Below are positions 1 to 8,033 of a DNA stretch of 64,000 nucleotides, piece after piece. A model generated the notes under the pieces. That model was not told the origin of the DNA. It did no database searches and was given only the letters and a program-made list of their open reading frames with translations. Where the stretch lies: contig NZ_JBBOCT010000001.1 in the NCBI RefSeq assembly GCF_038002605.1, positions 3,658,001 through 3,722,000 of the forward strand, written 5' to 3'. Source of the DNA: Bacillus sp. FSL K6-3431. Its GTDB lineage: Bacteria; Bacillota; Bacilli; Bacillales; Bacillaceae_C. A program made the position numbers and the translations under genes. Every line of letters begins with the position of its first letter. The first letter of the stretch is position 1.

Positions 1-612
1 GTTCTTGTGCTGGAAAAAGAGGGAGTATTACAAAACGATATTTTTCCAATTGTTGTTCAAGAATTTATCGAAGGGCGAGAGTGGTGCACATATAGTGTCG
101 CATTGAAAAGTGGTTTGACGACAGTGCTTTATCCATCGGATATACATTATGGTCGAGGCACAACGATTTATTATAAACAAACAAATAATGAAGCGTTGGA
201 AGACTATGTTAATAAAGCGATCATGCTTCTTGGGTGGACTGGACAGATTGCATTCGATCTAATTGAGTGTGCTGAATCGGGAAAATATTACTTTATTGAA
301 TGTAACCCTCGTGCTACAAGTGGTGCACTTTTCATAAAAGCAGATGCTTGGTTTACTTCTACTAATCCATTAAAGGAAGCATATCAAATGGCTCCACTTA
401 TGTTAGGGAAGATCTTGAGAAAACCATCAGTGGAGATGCTGAGAAAGTTTCGAAAAGCACGTGATATTATCGGGTTTTCAAGTGGTATTCGACCTTTTTT
501 TACCCAGTTCACTGTCCTGATCGGCTGGTTTCTAATCGCTAGGAGGTTAGGTTGCACGATGACAGAAGCTACAACAAGGGATATCGAATGGAATGGAGAG
601 AGTTTATCATGA
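1..612 (+). CDS. ATP-grasp domain protein, C-terminal part (cut by window start)
   Basis: The reading frame is open from the first base, so the N-terminal part lies outside the window and only about 203 residues are seen. The visible part resembles the catalytic half of carbamoyl-phosphate-synthase-like ATP-grasp enzymes: VVQEFIEGREW, then FDLIE followed by FIECNPRATSG, where the E and N of ECNPR would bind Mg-ATP. ATP-grasp enzymes join a carboxylate to a nucleophile through an acyl phosphate. The C-terminal tail has a hydrophobic stretch (FTVLIGWFLIA) that may touch the membrane. It is the first visible gene of a five-gene operon; its stop overlaps the next start as ATGA. Substrate unknown. 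Family call is good; role is inference. Confidence 0.75.
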   Translation, partial: VLVLEKEGVLQNDIFPIVVQEFIEGREWCTYSVALKSGLTTVLYPSDIHYGRGTTIYYKQTNNEALEDYVNKAIMLLGWTGQIAFDLIECAESGKYYFIECNPRATSGALFIKADAWFTSTNPLKEAYQMAPLMLGKILRKPSVEMLRKFRKARDIIGFSSGIRPFFTQFTVLIGWFLIARRLGCTMTEATTRDIEWNGESLS

Positions 613-1616
613 AATTGGCGATTACAGGAGCCACGGGATTTCTTGGCCAACGTGCATGTGAATATTTACAAGAGGGAGACCATCATGTGATTGGCCTAGG
701 TCGAAATAATAGGAAGGGGTTAGAGCTTACTGCTGCAGGTATCCCATTTGTGCAAGCGGATTTGTCAGATGTTGAGGAGTTGACAAGAGCTTTCAAAGGA
801 GTAGAAGTGGTTATTCACTCTGCAGCTAAGTCTGAACCTTGGGGACAGTATAAAGATTTTTATCAATCGAATGTAATAGGCACTCAAAACGTATTAGTCG
901 CAGCTAAGAAAGCAAATGTAAAGCGGATCATCCACATTTCTACACCGAGTCTTTATTTTCGCTATAACAGTAGACATTTTGTTAGGGAAGATGAGCCAAT
1001 ACCAAAGAAATTCGTCAATGCCTATGCTGAAACGAAATTTCTTGCTGAAGGCCATGTACAGAGTGCAGTAAGGCAAGGGGTTGAGGCGATTATTTTGCGG
1101 CCGCGTGCTTTATTTGGACCACGCGACACGACGATTATTCCGCGATTGATCGAATTAAATGGACAGCGTGGTTTTCCGCTTCCTAATAAAGGAAAAACAC
1201 TTGTTGATCTAACATATACAGATAATGTCGTGCGAGCGATTGAACTTGCACTTACAGCGCCCGAACAATGTATAGGCGAGGTATACAATATAACGAATGG
1301 GGAGCCAGTTTACATAAAGGTAGCATTGCAGCAATTATTTACAGCACTACATATGCCAATGAATAGTAAGCCGATCCCTTATTCCATTTTGTATTGCCTT
1401 GCCGCTATCCTTGAAGGGGGCCATAAAGTGTTCATACCAGACAAAGAACCAATACTGACGAGATATAGTGCTAGTGTATTAGGGAAAAACCAGACTTTAA
1501 GTATTGAAAAGGCTAGAAAAGATCTGGGGTATGCACCAGTCATTTCCATACAAGAAGGGATTGAGCGTTATGCAACTTGGTGGCACGAACAAAATAAAAA
1601 ATGTGAAGGTATTTAA
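609..1616 (+). CDS. NAD-dependent epimerase/dehydratase (3-beta-HSD/OleD-like)
   Basis: A 335-residue short-chain-type oxidoreductase. The Rossmann motif is GATGFLG at residues 7-13, and the active-site YxxxK is seen as YAETK near residue 140. HSAAKSEPWG and STPSLYF are patterns I associate with the 3-beta-hydroxysteroid dehydrogenase/OleD branch, which reduces or epimerises hydroxy/keto groups on lipid-like substrates. I chose the ATG at 609 because GGAGAG lies just upstream and the Rossmann fold begins at once; an earlier in-frame ATG at 552 would add 19 non-homologous residues inside the previous gene. It overlaps the ATP-grasp gene by 4 bases, which suggests translational coupling. The OleD resemblance is by eye and the substrate is unknown. 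Confidence 0.8.
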   Translation: MKLAITGATGFLGQRACEYLQEGDHHVIGLGRNNRKGLELTAAGIPFVQADLSDVEELTRAFKGVEVVIHSAAKSEPWGQYKDFYQSNVIGTQNVLVAAKKANVKRIIHISTPSLYFRYNSRHFVREDEPIPKKFVNAYAETKFLAEGHVQSAVRQGVEAIILRPRALFGPRDTTIIPRLIELNGQRGFPLPNKGKTLVDLTYTDNVVRAIELALTAPEQCIGEVYNITNGEPVYIKVALQQLFTALHMPMNSKPIPYSILYCLAAILEGGHKVFIPDKEPILTRYSASVLGKNQTLSIEKARKDLGYAPVISIQEGIERYATWWHEQNKKCEGI

Positions 1617-2397
1617 GACCGGATCTTGCTCGAGTTATGATTTTATTGCACGCGCGGGAGGAAAGTTCAAACAAGTGCATTTTCCTTCTCTTGCTTTTCT
1701 GATAGATCACGAGGATGGATATGTTCTTTTTGATACAGGATATGGCGATCATTTCTTTACTGCTAGTGAAAGTTTTCCGTATAAATTGTACCGTTATGGC
1801 ACACCCGTTACTTATTCATCGCAAGATAGTTTGAAGATACAGTTACAAAATAATGGGATAAATGCCGATGAAATTAAGACAATTGTTCTTTCTCATTTCC
1901 ATGGTGACCATACGGGAGGGTTGCTTGATTTTCCTAATGCAAAGATTATCTGCAGTAACAAGGCGTGGGAGGCAATTAGGGACTGTAAAGGAGTCAAAGC
2001 AGTAAGACAGGCATATTTGCCAGGAACGATTCCAATAGATTTTAGTGAGCGTGCAGTTTTCATTGAAGAGACCCCGATTCTTCCTATAAAAGAAACACAT
2101 ACCCCTTTTACGAAAGGTTACGATATTCTCGGGGATGGGTCGATCATTGCAGTATTTTTAGAAGGTCATGCAAAAGGTCAGTTTGGTATTTTTTTTAATG
2201 ATATTTTTTTATGTGCGGATGCGACTTGGTCTTCAGCGGCTATTCGTGCTAAGTCTTTGCCGAACCGAGCCGCAGGGTTGATCATGTCCTCATGGAAAGA
2301 GTATAAAGAGACATTTGATCAAGTGGTGGACTTCTTGAGGTTACATCCCGAATTTCAAATCATCCCATCCCATTGTACGGAGGTTTCTCATGAATAA
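1570..2397 (+). CDS. MBL-fold metallo-hydrolase
   Basis: A 275-residue metallo-beta-lactamase-fold hydrolase. The metal-binding signature is LSHFHGDHTGG (about residues 108-118), with further ligands in LEGHAKGQ and CADAT and a late H in PSHCTE. Members close to this branch include lactonases, but no substrate can be read from sequence. I start at ATG 1570 because AGAAGGGA lies about 10 bases upstream. A GTG at 1603 is possible but has no ribosome site. The gene overlaps the epimerase by 47 bases and the following adenylate-forming enzyme by 8, so it belongs to the same operon. A lactone- or thioester-hydrolysing or editing role in the pathway would fit, but that is inference. Confidence 0.8.
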   Translation: MQLGGTNKIKNVKVFKTGSCSSYDFIARAGGKFKQVHFPSLAFLIDHEDGYVLFDTGYGDHFFTASESFPYKLYRYGTPVTYSSQDSLKIQLQNNGINADEIKTIVLSHFHGDHTGGLLDFPNAKIICSNKAWEAIRDCKGVKAVRQAYLPGTIPIDFSERAVFIEETPILPIKETHTPFTKGYDILGDGSIIAVFLEGHAKGQFGIFFNDIFLCADATWSSAAIRAKSLPNRAAGLIMSSWKEYKETFDQVVDFLRLHPEFQIIPSHCTEVSHE

Positions 2398-3679
2398 AAT
2401 TCGTGTGCTTCAGCATTATTTGAAAACCCGATATCGTCATCCATTTAAGTCACGGCAAGAGCTTGAATACCACCAACGTCAGCAACTGGATCGTTTTTTC
2501 AAAAAGTTACCTTCCAATTTGGCCTATTTTACAGGATTGTCTGAAATAGAAAGGAAGCAATTATCGATAAACACACTACAAACATTGCCGATCACAGATA
2601 AGCTATTCATGATGGAGAACTTCGATAAGATTAATACGGTTGGCATATCAAAAAAACAGGCATTCGATGTTGCACTGAAAGCAGAACAATCCCGAGATTT
2701 TTCTCCCATGCTCAATGGTGTCACCATCGGTTTATCATCAGGAACGTCTGGGAACCGTGGACTTTTTCTTGTATCGTCCGAGGAGAGAGAAAGATGGGCA
2801 GGCATTATGCTCGCGAAGATGTTGCCGAAATCGATTGTACGAAAACAGAAGGTGGCATTTTTTCTTCGAGCAAATAGTAATCTCTATGAGACGGTTTCTA
2901 GTAGCTCCATCCAGTTTACATTCTTTGATTTACTAGATTCGGTGAATGAGAATGTAAATAAATTACGAGCCCTTTCACCAGATATTGTCATAGCCCCGCC
3001 AAGCATGCTCCGGATAATTGCCGATTTAAAAGACCGACCTCCATTCAAAAGAGTGATCAGTGTAGCGGAAGTGCTGGAGAAACAGGATCAAGCATATTTA
3101 GCACAAGCATTCGAACAGAAAATTCACCAAATCTATCAATGTACAGAGGGATTTCTCGCACATACCTGCAAAGAAGGCAATCTTCATTTGAATGAAGAAT
3201 TTGTGTATATTGAAAAGGAATATGTAGATGAAGATAAAGGCATTTTTTCGCCGATTATAACTGACTTTTCGCGAATGGCCCAGCCAATTATTCGTTATAG
3301 ATTGAATGATTTGCTTGTGGAAAAAGATGAACCTTGCAGATGTGGCAGTGCATGTACAGTATTAGATCGGATTGATGGACGTAGTGATGATATTTTTACT
3401 TTTAAAGGAGCTGATGGTGAAGGAGAAGTAGCCGTGTTTCCAGACTTTATCCGTCGTACGCTCATTTTGCACGGTGATGAGCACGACCAATTTAGGGTAA
3501 TCCAAGAGAAGGATCTTTCACTATCAATTTACGTGACAAACTTCCACGATGGCGATGCCATTAAGCAATCATTTCAAAAGCTCTTTTCAAAAATGGTCTG
3601 TGTACCAGTGGATCTTACTATTTTTCCGTATGTGCCACCAGAGGCAGGCGTAAAATTGCGTCGAGTTCAGAAGCGATGA
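2390..3679 (+). CDS. F390-synthetase-like adenylate-forming enzyme
   Basis: A 429-residue member of the adenylate-forming superfamily, in the phenylacetate-CoA ligase/coenzyme F390 synthetase branch (compare TIGR02304-type proteins). The ATP-binding loop is SSGTSGNRG at about residue 115, the acceptor-side motif is YQCTEGF, and the hinge region is seen as YRLNDLL followed by DGRSDDIF. Two cysteines in CRCGSAC resemble the zinc or structural site seen in this branch. Such enzymes activate a carboxylate as acyl-AMP. The start has GGAGG 9 bases upstream and overlaps the MBL gene by 8 bases; the stop overlaps the next start as ATGA. The substrate is unknown. Family confidence is good. Confidence 0.8.
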   Translation: MNKIRVLQHYLKTRYRHPFKSRQELEYHQRQQLDRFFKKLPSNLAYFTGLSEIERKQLSINTLQTLPITDKLFMMENFDKINTVGISKKQAFDVALKAEQSRDFSPMLNGVTIGLSSGTSGNRGLFLVSSEERERWAGIMLAKMLPKSIVRKQKVAFFLRANSNLYETVSSSSIQFTFFDLLDSVNENVNKLRALSPDIVIAPPSMLRIIADLKDRPPFKRVISVAEVLEKQDQAYLAQAFEQKIHQIYQCTEGFLAHTCKEGNLHLNEEFVYIEKEYVDEDKGIFSPIITDFSRMAQPIIRYRLNDLLVEKDEPCRCGSACTVLDRIDGRSDDIFTFKGADGEGEVAVFPDFIRRTLILHGDEHDQFRVIQEKDLSLSIYVTNFHDGDAIKQSFQKLFSKMVCVPVDLTIFPYVPPEAGVKLRRVQKR

Positions 3680-4794
3680 TTGCACTTTATAGAGATTTTC
3701 AAAGTATTGATTGGTCTAATTGTGAGAATCGAGAAGAAGTAGAATCTTATCTTCAAGTGATGCTGGGAGGCTTGACAGAAAAGATTCGCAATGTTCATAG
3801 TGAAGTATATGCGATACGAGCGGGAAACTGGATTTATCCATTGACGGTGACAACGGAAAATTACGATGACAGTTGGATTGTGTCTCCGTATGGGCAGTAC
3901 GTCGTTTCATTGGAGGATGAACTCGCACAGTATATTGATTCCCGTTTTTCTCGCAGCATCATTCGGGCAGTGATTCGTTTTCAAGGTGGCTGTATTCGCC
4001 GCGTAAAGAACAGGATCATTTATATACATAATTTCCTCGTTTCCACGAATCTATATGCTAGTAAATGTAATATAGATATGGAAAAGATGACTGCTTTTCT
4101 GACGAAGGAATTTCCTGAGCATGCGATCGGTTTCCGTTCACTCAATGAAAAGACAGCTTTGGATTGGATAGATCAGCTAAGGAACGCAGGTTATCTGCCT
4201 TATGGAAGCCGCGTCATTTATTATTGGCATCCGGCAGAAAGGATGACGAAAGGACAGAGGAAGGACCATGCGCGGGACCGATCCATTCTAAGAAAGTCGG
4301 GACTCACTAAGAAAGTAGTGTTAAGTGAAATCGACATGGACGAATGTGAACGGCTTTATGATAAATTATATTTGCAGAAATACTCACCGAACAACCCACA
4401 GTATACTGCTCGGTACATGCATGAAATGTGTCAGAGTGGAAAATTTGATATGATTACATTAAATAATGATATATGTGTGGCTTTTGGTGGCTATTTTATC
4501 ATGAATGGTCAAATGGCGACCCCTTTTTTCGGCTGGGATACGGATATAGACGAGAAGGATGGTATTTACCGAATGCTTTCAAATCAGCTGTATGAAAAAG
4601 CCCGCGAAAAAGTTATACTGATGAATAATTCAGGTGGAGCGGGGAGTTATAAAAAGGCGCGTGGTTGTCAGCCTGAAATGGAGTATAGCTATATTTATAC
4701 GAAACATTTACCTGTAAAGGACCGTTTAAATTGGTGGGCAATCCAATGCCTTACGTATACTGTAGGTAGTAGGATACTTTGGAAGTTTAGATAA
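3676..4794 (+). CDS. GNAT/FemAB-like acyltransferase
   Basis: A 372-residue protein whose C-terminal half resembles an acyl-CoA N-acyltransferase fold of the Acetyltransf_6/FemAB type: a basic helix (KGQRKDHARDRSILRK), then AFGGYFIMNGQMATPFFGWD and NNSGGAGSYKKARG near residue 330. The N-terminal half (WIYPLTVTTENYDDSWIVSPYGQYV) also looks like the first of two repeats typical of FemAB-like proteins. Proteins of this kind transfer an acyl or aminoacyl group to an amine. It is the last gene of the operon, joined to the previous one by an ATGA overlap. No signal peptide. Substrate unknown; assignment is by fold-like motifs only. Confidence 0.6.
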   Translation: MIALYRDFQSIDWSNCENREEVESYLQVMLGGLTEKIRNVHSEVYAIRAGNWIYPLTVTTENYDDSWIVSPYGQYVVSLEDELAQYIDSRFSRSIIRAVIRFQGGCIRRVKNRIIYIHNFLVSTNLYASKCNIDMEKMTAFLTKEFPEHAIGFRSLNEKTALDWIDQLRNAGYLPYGSRVIYYWHPAERMTKGQRKDHARDRSILRKSGLTKKVVLSEIDMDECERLYDKLYLQKYSPNNPQYTARYMHEMCQSGKFDMITLNNDICVAFGGYFIMNGQMATPFFGWDTDIDEKDGIYRMLSNQLYEKAREKVILMNNSGGAGSYKKARGCQPEMEYSYIYTKHLPVKDRLNWWAIQCLTYTVGSRILWKFR

Positions 4795-4810
4795 GAGCAC
4801 TTATAGAGGA

Positions 4811-4954
4811 TGTTCAAAAAGTCTCCAAATGATAAACTGCGAATTTCTTCGTTGCTTGGTTTTTCCGGTTCTCACGTATTAAAAGCATACGCTCTGATCC
4901 TCAAAACCTTCGCGCCTCGAACTTCTTGTTTCTAATTTGTCATCTTTTTGAACA
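4811..4954 (+). repeat. MITE-like repeat, family A copy 1
   Basis: A 144-bp element bounded by perfect 11-bp terminal inverted repeats: TGTTCAAAAAG at 4811-4821 and CTTTTTGAACA at 4944-4954. A related copy lies in the opposite orientation at 45211-45384. The two share both flanks (AAATGATAAAC, and CTTGTTTCTAATTTG) but differ in the middle. It contains no gene and sits between an operon end and the next gene, whose upstream in-frame codons run into it. The terminal repeats suggest a miniature inverted-repeat element mobilised by a transposase elsewhere. Confidence 0.75.
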
Positions 4955-4982
4955 CGCATTTATAGGAAAAGGAATGGTTATT

Positions 4983-5867
4983 ATGTCCCAACAGAGCAGA
5001 AAGTCGATTGCTGCAAAGTTAATCTCAGAACACGCTCATTTTTTCAGCTGCCCGATCTGTACAAGCCCTATGGTGTTTGAAAATAACACAACATTAGTTT
5101 GCACAGAAGGTCATAGCTATGATCTTGCGAAAAAAGGCTATATTCATCTACTGTCACAGTCCATAGATACGAAATATGATAAATCCTTGTTTCAATCCAG
5201 ACAAAGAATTGCTGAAAGTGGTTTTTTTACGCCACTTGTAGAAGCAATTGCTATTTTAATCGAAAATGAACGGTTAAATGAACTTACGGCCATCCTTGAC
5301 GCTGGTTGTGGCGAGGGATCACATTTGGCGCAAATCCAGGAATATGTTGCTGGAAATACAATTGGTTTTGGAGCGGATATTTCAAAGGAAGGGATTCAAC
5401 TTGCAGCGAGTAATCTCTCCAATGCGATTTGGATAGTTGCTGATTTAGCCAAAACACCGCTTGCTAGTCAAAAGTTTCCGTTCATCCTAAATATTTTATC
5501 CCCGTCTAACTACTCTGAGTTCGATAGATTACTTACAGATGACGGCCTACTTATCAAAGTAGTGCCAAACAGTGCTTACCTGCAAGAACTTCGGGAACTT
5601 TTCTATGAGAATAGAGAAGCTTTTGATAATGAAAAGACAATGAGTCGATTTCAAGAAAAGTTTGATTTAATAAAAACACAAGCTGTTAAGTATCATGTTC
5701 GGTTAGAACAGCCACTTTTGAATGATTTAGTGAAAATGACCCCTTTATCATGGTCAGCAAATGAAGCAAAACGGAAGCAAGTAAGTGATATGTCAGATAT
5801 GGATATTACCATCGATTTAAACATTTTGGTGGGAAGAAAAAAAGTTGAAAATGGAAGCCAGATTTAA
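4983..5867 (+). CDS. RlmA-type 23S rRNA (guanine) methyltransferase
   Basis: A 294-residue SAM-dependent methyltransferase of the RlmA family, which methylates N1 of a guanine in helix 35 of 23S rRNA. The N-terminal zinc site is visible as CPIC (C23, C26) followed by CTEGH (C40, H44), the spacing expected for the family. The next residues, YDLAKKGYIHLL, are typical. The SAM motif I is LDAGCGEGSHL near residue 105. I chose ATG 4983, with AAAAGGAA upstream; an earlier ATG at 4926 would translate part of the neighbouring repeat. Monocistronic, followed by a hairpin terminator. In Gram-positives the target may be G748 rather than G745; I cannot tell which from sequence. Confidence 0.82.
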   Translation: MSQQSRKSIAAKLISEHAHFFSCPICTSPMVFENNTTLVCTEGHSYDLAKKGYIHLLSQSIDTKYDKSLFQSRQRIAESGFFTPLVEAIAILIENERLNELTAILDAGCGEGSHLAQIQEYVAGNTIGFGADISKEGIQLAASNLSNAIWIVADLAKTPLASQKFPFILNILSPSNYSEFDRLLTDDGLLIKVVPNSAYLQELRELFYENREAFDNEKTMSRFQEKFDLIKTQAVKYHVRLEQPLLNDLVKMTPLSWSANEAKRKQVSDMSDMDITIDLNILVGRKKVENGSQI

Positions 5868-5937
5868 TTGAGAAAATAGGATAAAGAAGACTCCGAATTT
5901 CAAGATTTGGACATAGTGTTATGGTTCTTATATGATG

Positions 5938-5979
5938 AAAACACACGCCAACATTCTCATTAGAAATGACGTGTGTTTT
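5938..5979. terminator. Bidirectional intrinsic terminator
   Basis: AAAACACACG at 5938-5947 pairs with CGTGTGTTTT at 5970-5979. It lies between two convergent genes (methyltransferase and MATE transporter) and has T-runs in both directions. Confidence 0.8.
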
Positions 5980-6003
5980 GCATATGAAAGCTATTTCCAA
6001 GCG

Positions 6004-7380
6004 TTAAGCTTTAGCATCTGCTTTTCCAGATGAATTCTTATGATTATCTGTCGCCATATTTTCCCATCCCCGTAAGCGCCAACGTCTCATTAGTATAATG
6101 CCTCTTACCCACTCATCCACGATAAAGCCGATCCAGACACCAATCAAACCTAAACCAAAATGTATGCCTAATATATATGCAAGCGGTACACTAATTAACC
6201 ACATTCCAAGGATACCTACGATCACCGGATAATTAATATCACCTGCTGCTTTTAGAGAATTATTAAACACTAAATTCAAAGCACGCCCAGGTTCTAAAAG
6301 TAACGTTAAGAGAAGGAGGGTGGTCCCTAACGTAAGAATATCAGGATTGTCTGTAAAGATACCCAGTATTGGCTTGGAAAAAATATAAAATACCGTGGCA
6401 ACCCCAAGTGCAACCATTGCTGCTATTTTATAGAGGCGGATACTTTGCTGATAGGCACCATCAAGGTTTCTAGCACCAATTTTACGGGATATGAGAATTA
6501 ACGTCCCTTGCCCAATAGCTCCAGAAAAAGCAGTGACAAATACCCTTATATTTGTACTATATACATTGGTTGTTAAAGCAACGGTTCCCAGTAAGGCAAT
6601 AAACACAGTAATTACTACCATTTGCAGGTTCCAAGCTGCCGAATCTACCGAGGATGGTATTCCTATTTTTAAAAGACTTTTAACATGTTGTTTCGGAAGA
6701 TGGAATAGCTTTGATAAGGGAATCGTTTCCCCAATCCACTTTACTAATATAATAAAAAGAACAATGACACCTATTATTCGACTTACCACGGTTGCAATTG
6801 CAACACCTTGAACACCTAACACTGGTATTCCGAAGGGGCCAAAGATAAATAAATAATTTCCTACGATATTTAGTATATTGACACCTGTGATTACATACAT
6901 GACTTGCTTCGTAAAACCATGGCCTCTAATTATCGCAGACACTGTTAACATCAGGGATTGAATGAAGGAACATCCTCCGATGATGATTAAATAAACTGTG
7001 GCATCTTTCATTAGCTCTTTAGGAAGCCCCATTAGTTTCAATAGACCAGAAGCGAATACGATCAAGATCACACCTATGAATAATCCAAATAGAAAATTGA
7101 GAGAGATGGAGACACGAGCGATTTCTGACGCACTTTTATACTCTTTCGCACCTAAATGACGTGAGACCAAAATCGTTGTACCGATCGTCAGCATGCTACA
7201 TAGCATGATTGTCATCATTATTAATTGATTAGAAAATCCTACTGCAGCGACTGCATCATCCGAGTAATGACTAAGCATCAATGTATCAACAATACCCATT
7301 AGTCTATTTAGAATTATCTCAATAAATATCGGCCATGTTAGAGCAAATAAAGTGATCTTTTGTACTTTGTCATTACTCAT
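6004..7380 (-). CDS. MATE family efflux transporter
   Basis: A 458-residue integral membrane protein with about 12 hydrophobic segments and the internal two-fold pattern of MATE (NorM/MepA-like) exporters. Family-like text includes WPIFIEIILNRLMGIVDTLMLSHYSDDAVAAVG at the N-terminus (given here only as position 10-42; key residues are the P and the D-T-L-M motif) and RKIGARN in the middle. MATE proteins export cationic drugs or metabolites using Na+ or H+. I start at ATG 7380 because GGAGGAGA lies 12 bases upstream; the longer frame from 7440 would place that site inside the gene. Substrate unknown. It is transcribed alone, separated from the gene upstream by a strong terminator. Confidence 0.85.
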   Translation of the reverse strand: MSNDKVQKITLFALTWPIFIEIILNRLMGIVDTLMLSHYSDDAVAAVGFSNQLIMMTIMLCSMLTIGTTILVSRHLGAKEYKSASEIARVSISLNFLFGLFIGVILIVFASGLLKLMGLPKELMKDATVYLIIIGGCSFIQSLMLTVSAIIRGHGFTKQVMYVITGVNILNIVGNYLFIFGPFGIPVLGVQGVAIATVVSRIIGVIVLFIILVKWIGETIPLSKLFHLPKQHVKSLLKIGIPSSVDSAAWNLQMVVITVFIALLGTVALTTNVYSTNIRVFVTAFSGAIGQGTLILISRKIGARNLDGAYQQSIRLYKIAAMVALGVATVFYIFSKPILGIFTDNPDILTLGTTLLLLTLLLEPGRALNLVFNNSLKAAGDINYPVIVGILGMWLISVPLAYILGIHFGLGLIGVWIGFIVDEWVRGIILMRRWRLRGWENMATDNHKNSSGKADAKA

Positions 7381-7532
7381 AAAGTTGATTATCTCTCCTC
7401 CGGAAATAAAATTTAGAGCGTTTTTATTGTACTTCAACATAAATTAAAAATATAGACTGATAATTTCTTTTATTCTGTGTTATGATAAGAGTATAGTAAA
7501 AGAAGCGTGTTCCTAACTTGAAAAAGGTACGT

Positions 7533-7567
7533 AAAAAACGGCAGATATGTTATTCTGCCGTTTTTTT
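7533..7567 (-). terminator. Intrinsic terminator of the DUF3231/membrane-protein operon
   Basis: On the minus strand CGGCAGAATAACATATCTGCCG is a 7-bp stem and loop followed directly by six T. It begins right at the stop codon of the gene at 7566-8027. It also has A/T runs that could work in the other direction. Confidence 0.85.
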
Positions 7568-8027
7568 ATTCTTTATTATTTAACTTTTTAGTCATTATTT
7601 TTTTCAATAAAAGACCAGTAAAGAGTCCTGGGATGAGACTTAATATTGGAAGCCAAATAGGACCTAATAATACGCCAAATAATGAAAATTTTGGTGAATA
7701 AATGGTGCCTAATGTTACAAAATACGCAGAGAATGCAAATGGCAGAAATGAATACGGTTCTTTCCCGCCTCCTGCATCTTTAAATGCATCCCACATGGCG
7801 AAAAAGTATAAACATGGATAAAACATAAGCCACTGATAATCGGCTTGATTAATCGCATGATTAATATCTCCGTGAAAACTAGAAATAATAACTTCATTAA
7901 AACGTGCCCGTACGTTAATTAAAAATTCTAAGGAAATAAATACAATACCTTTGATATATTTTTCGTTTAAAAATTGACCGAATCCGGGAAAGGCAATGCT
8001 CCAAAATAACTTCTCTTTTGCTTCCAC
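7566..8027 (-). CDS. Small integral membrane protein of unknown function
   Basis: A 153-residue hydrophobic protein with about four membrane segments (LFWSIAFPGFGQF, GIVFISLEFLI, WLMFYPCLYFF, YFVTLGTIY, and a long C-terminal pair). The N-terminus (PGFGQFLNEKYIKG) looks like that of small Bacillus proteins with a TM2-like or DUF5683-like start, but I do not recognise it firmly. It begins 6 bases after the DUF3231 gene stop, with GAAGGG inside that gene as ribosome site, so the two are co-transcribed and may act together, perhaps during sporulation. Function unknown. Confidence 0.7.
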   Translation of the reverse strand: MEAKEKLFWSIAFPGFGQFLNEKYIKGIVFISLEFLINVRARFNEVIISSFHGDINHAINQADYQWLMFYPCLYFFAMWDAFKDAGGGKEPYSFLPFAFSAYFVTLGTIYSPKFSLFGVLLGPIWLPILSLIPGLFTGLLLKKIMTKKLNNKE

Positions 8028-8033
8028 ATCGTT

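Noticed and set aside
5938..5979. Shared ACACACG hairpin at 5938 and 15641 as a dispersed repeat family
   Set aside because: Only the terminator stem is shared; short GC/AT-rich stems of this kind recur by chance and by function.
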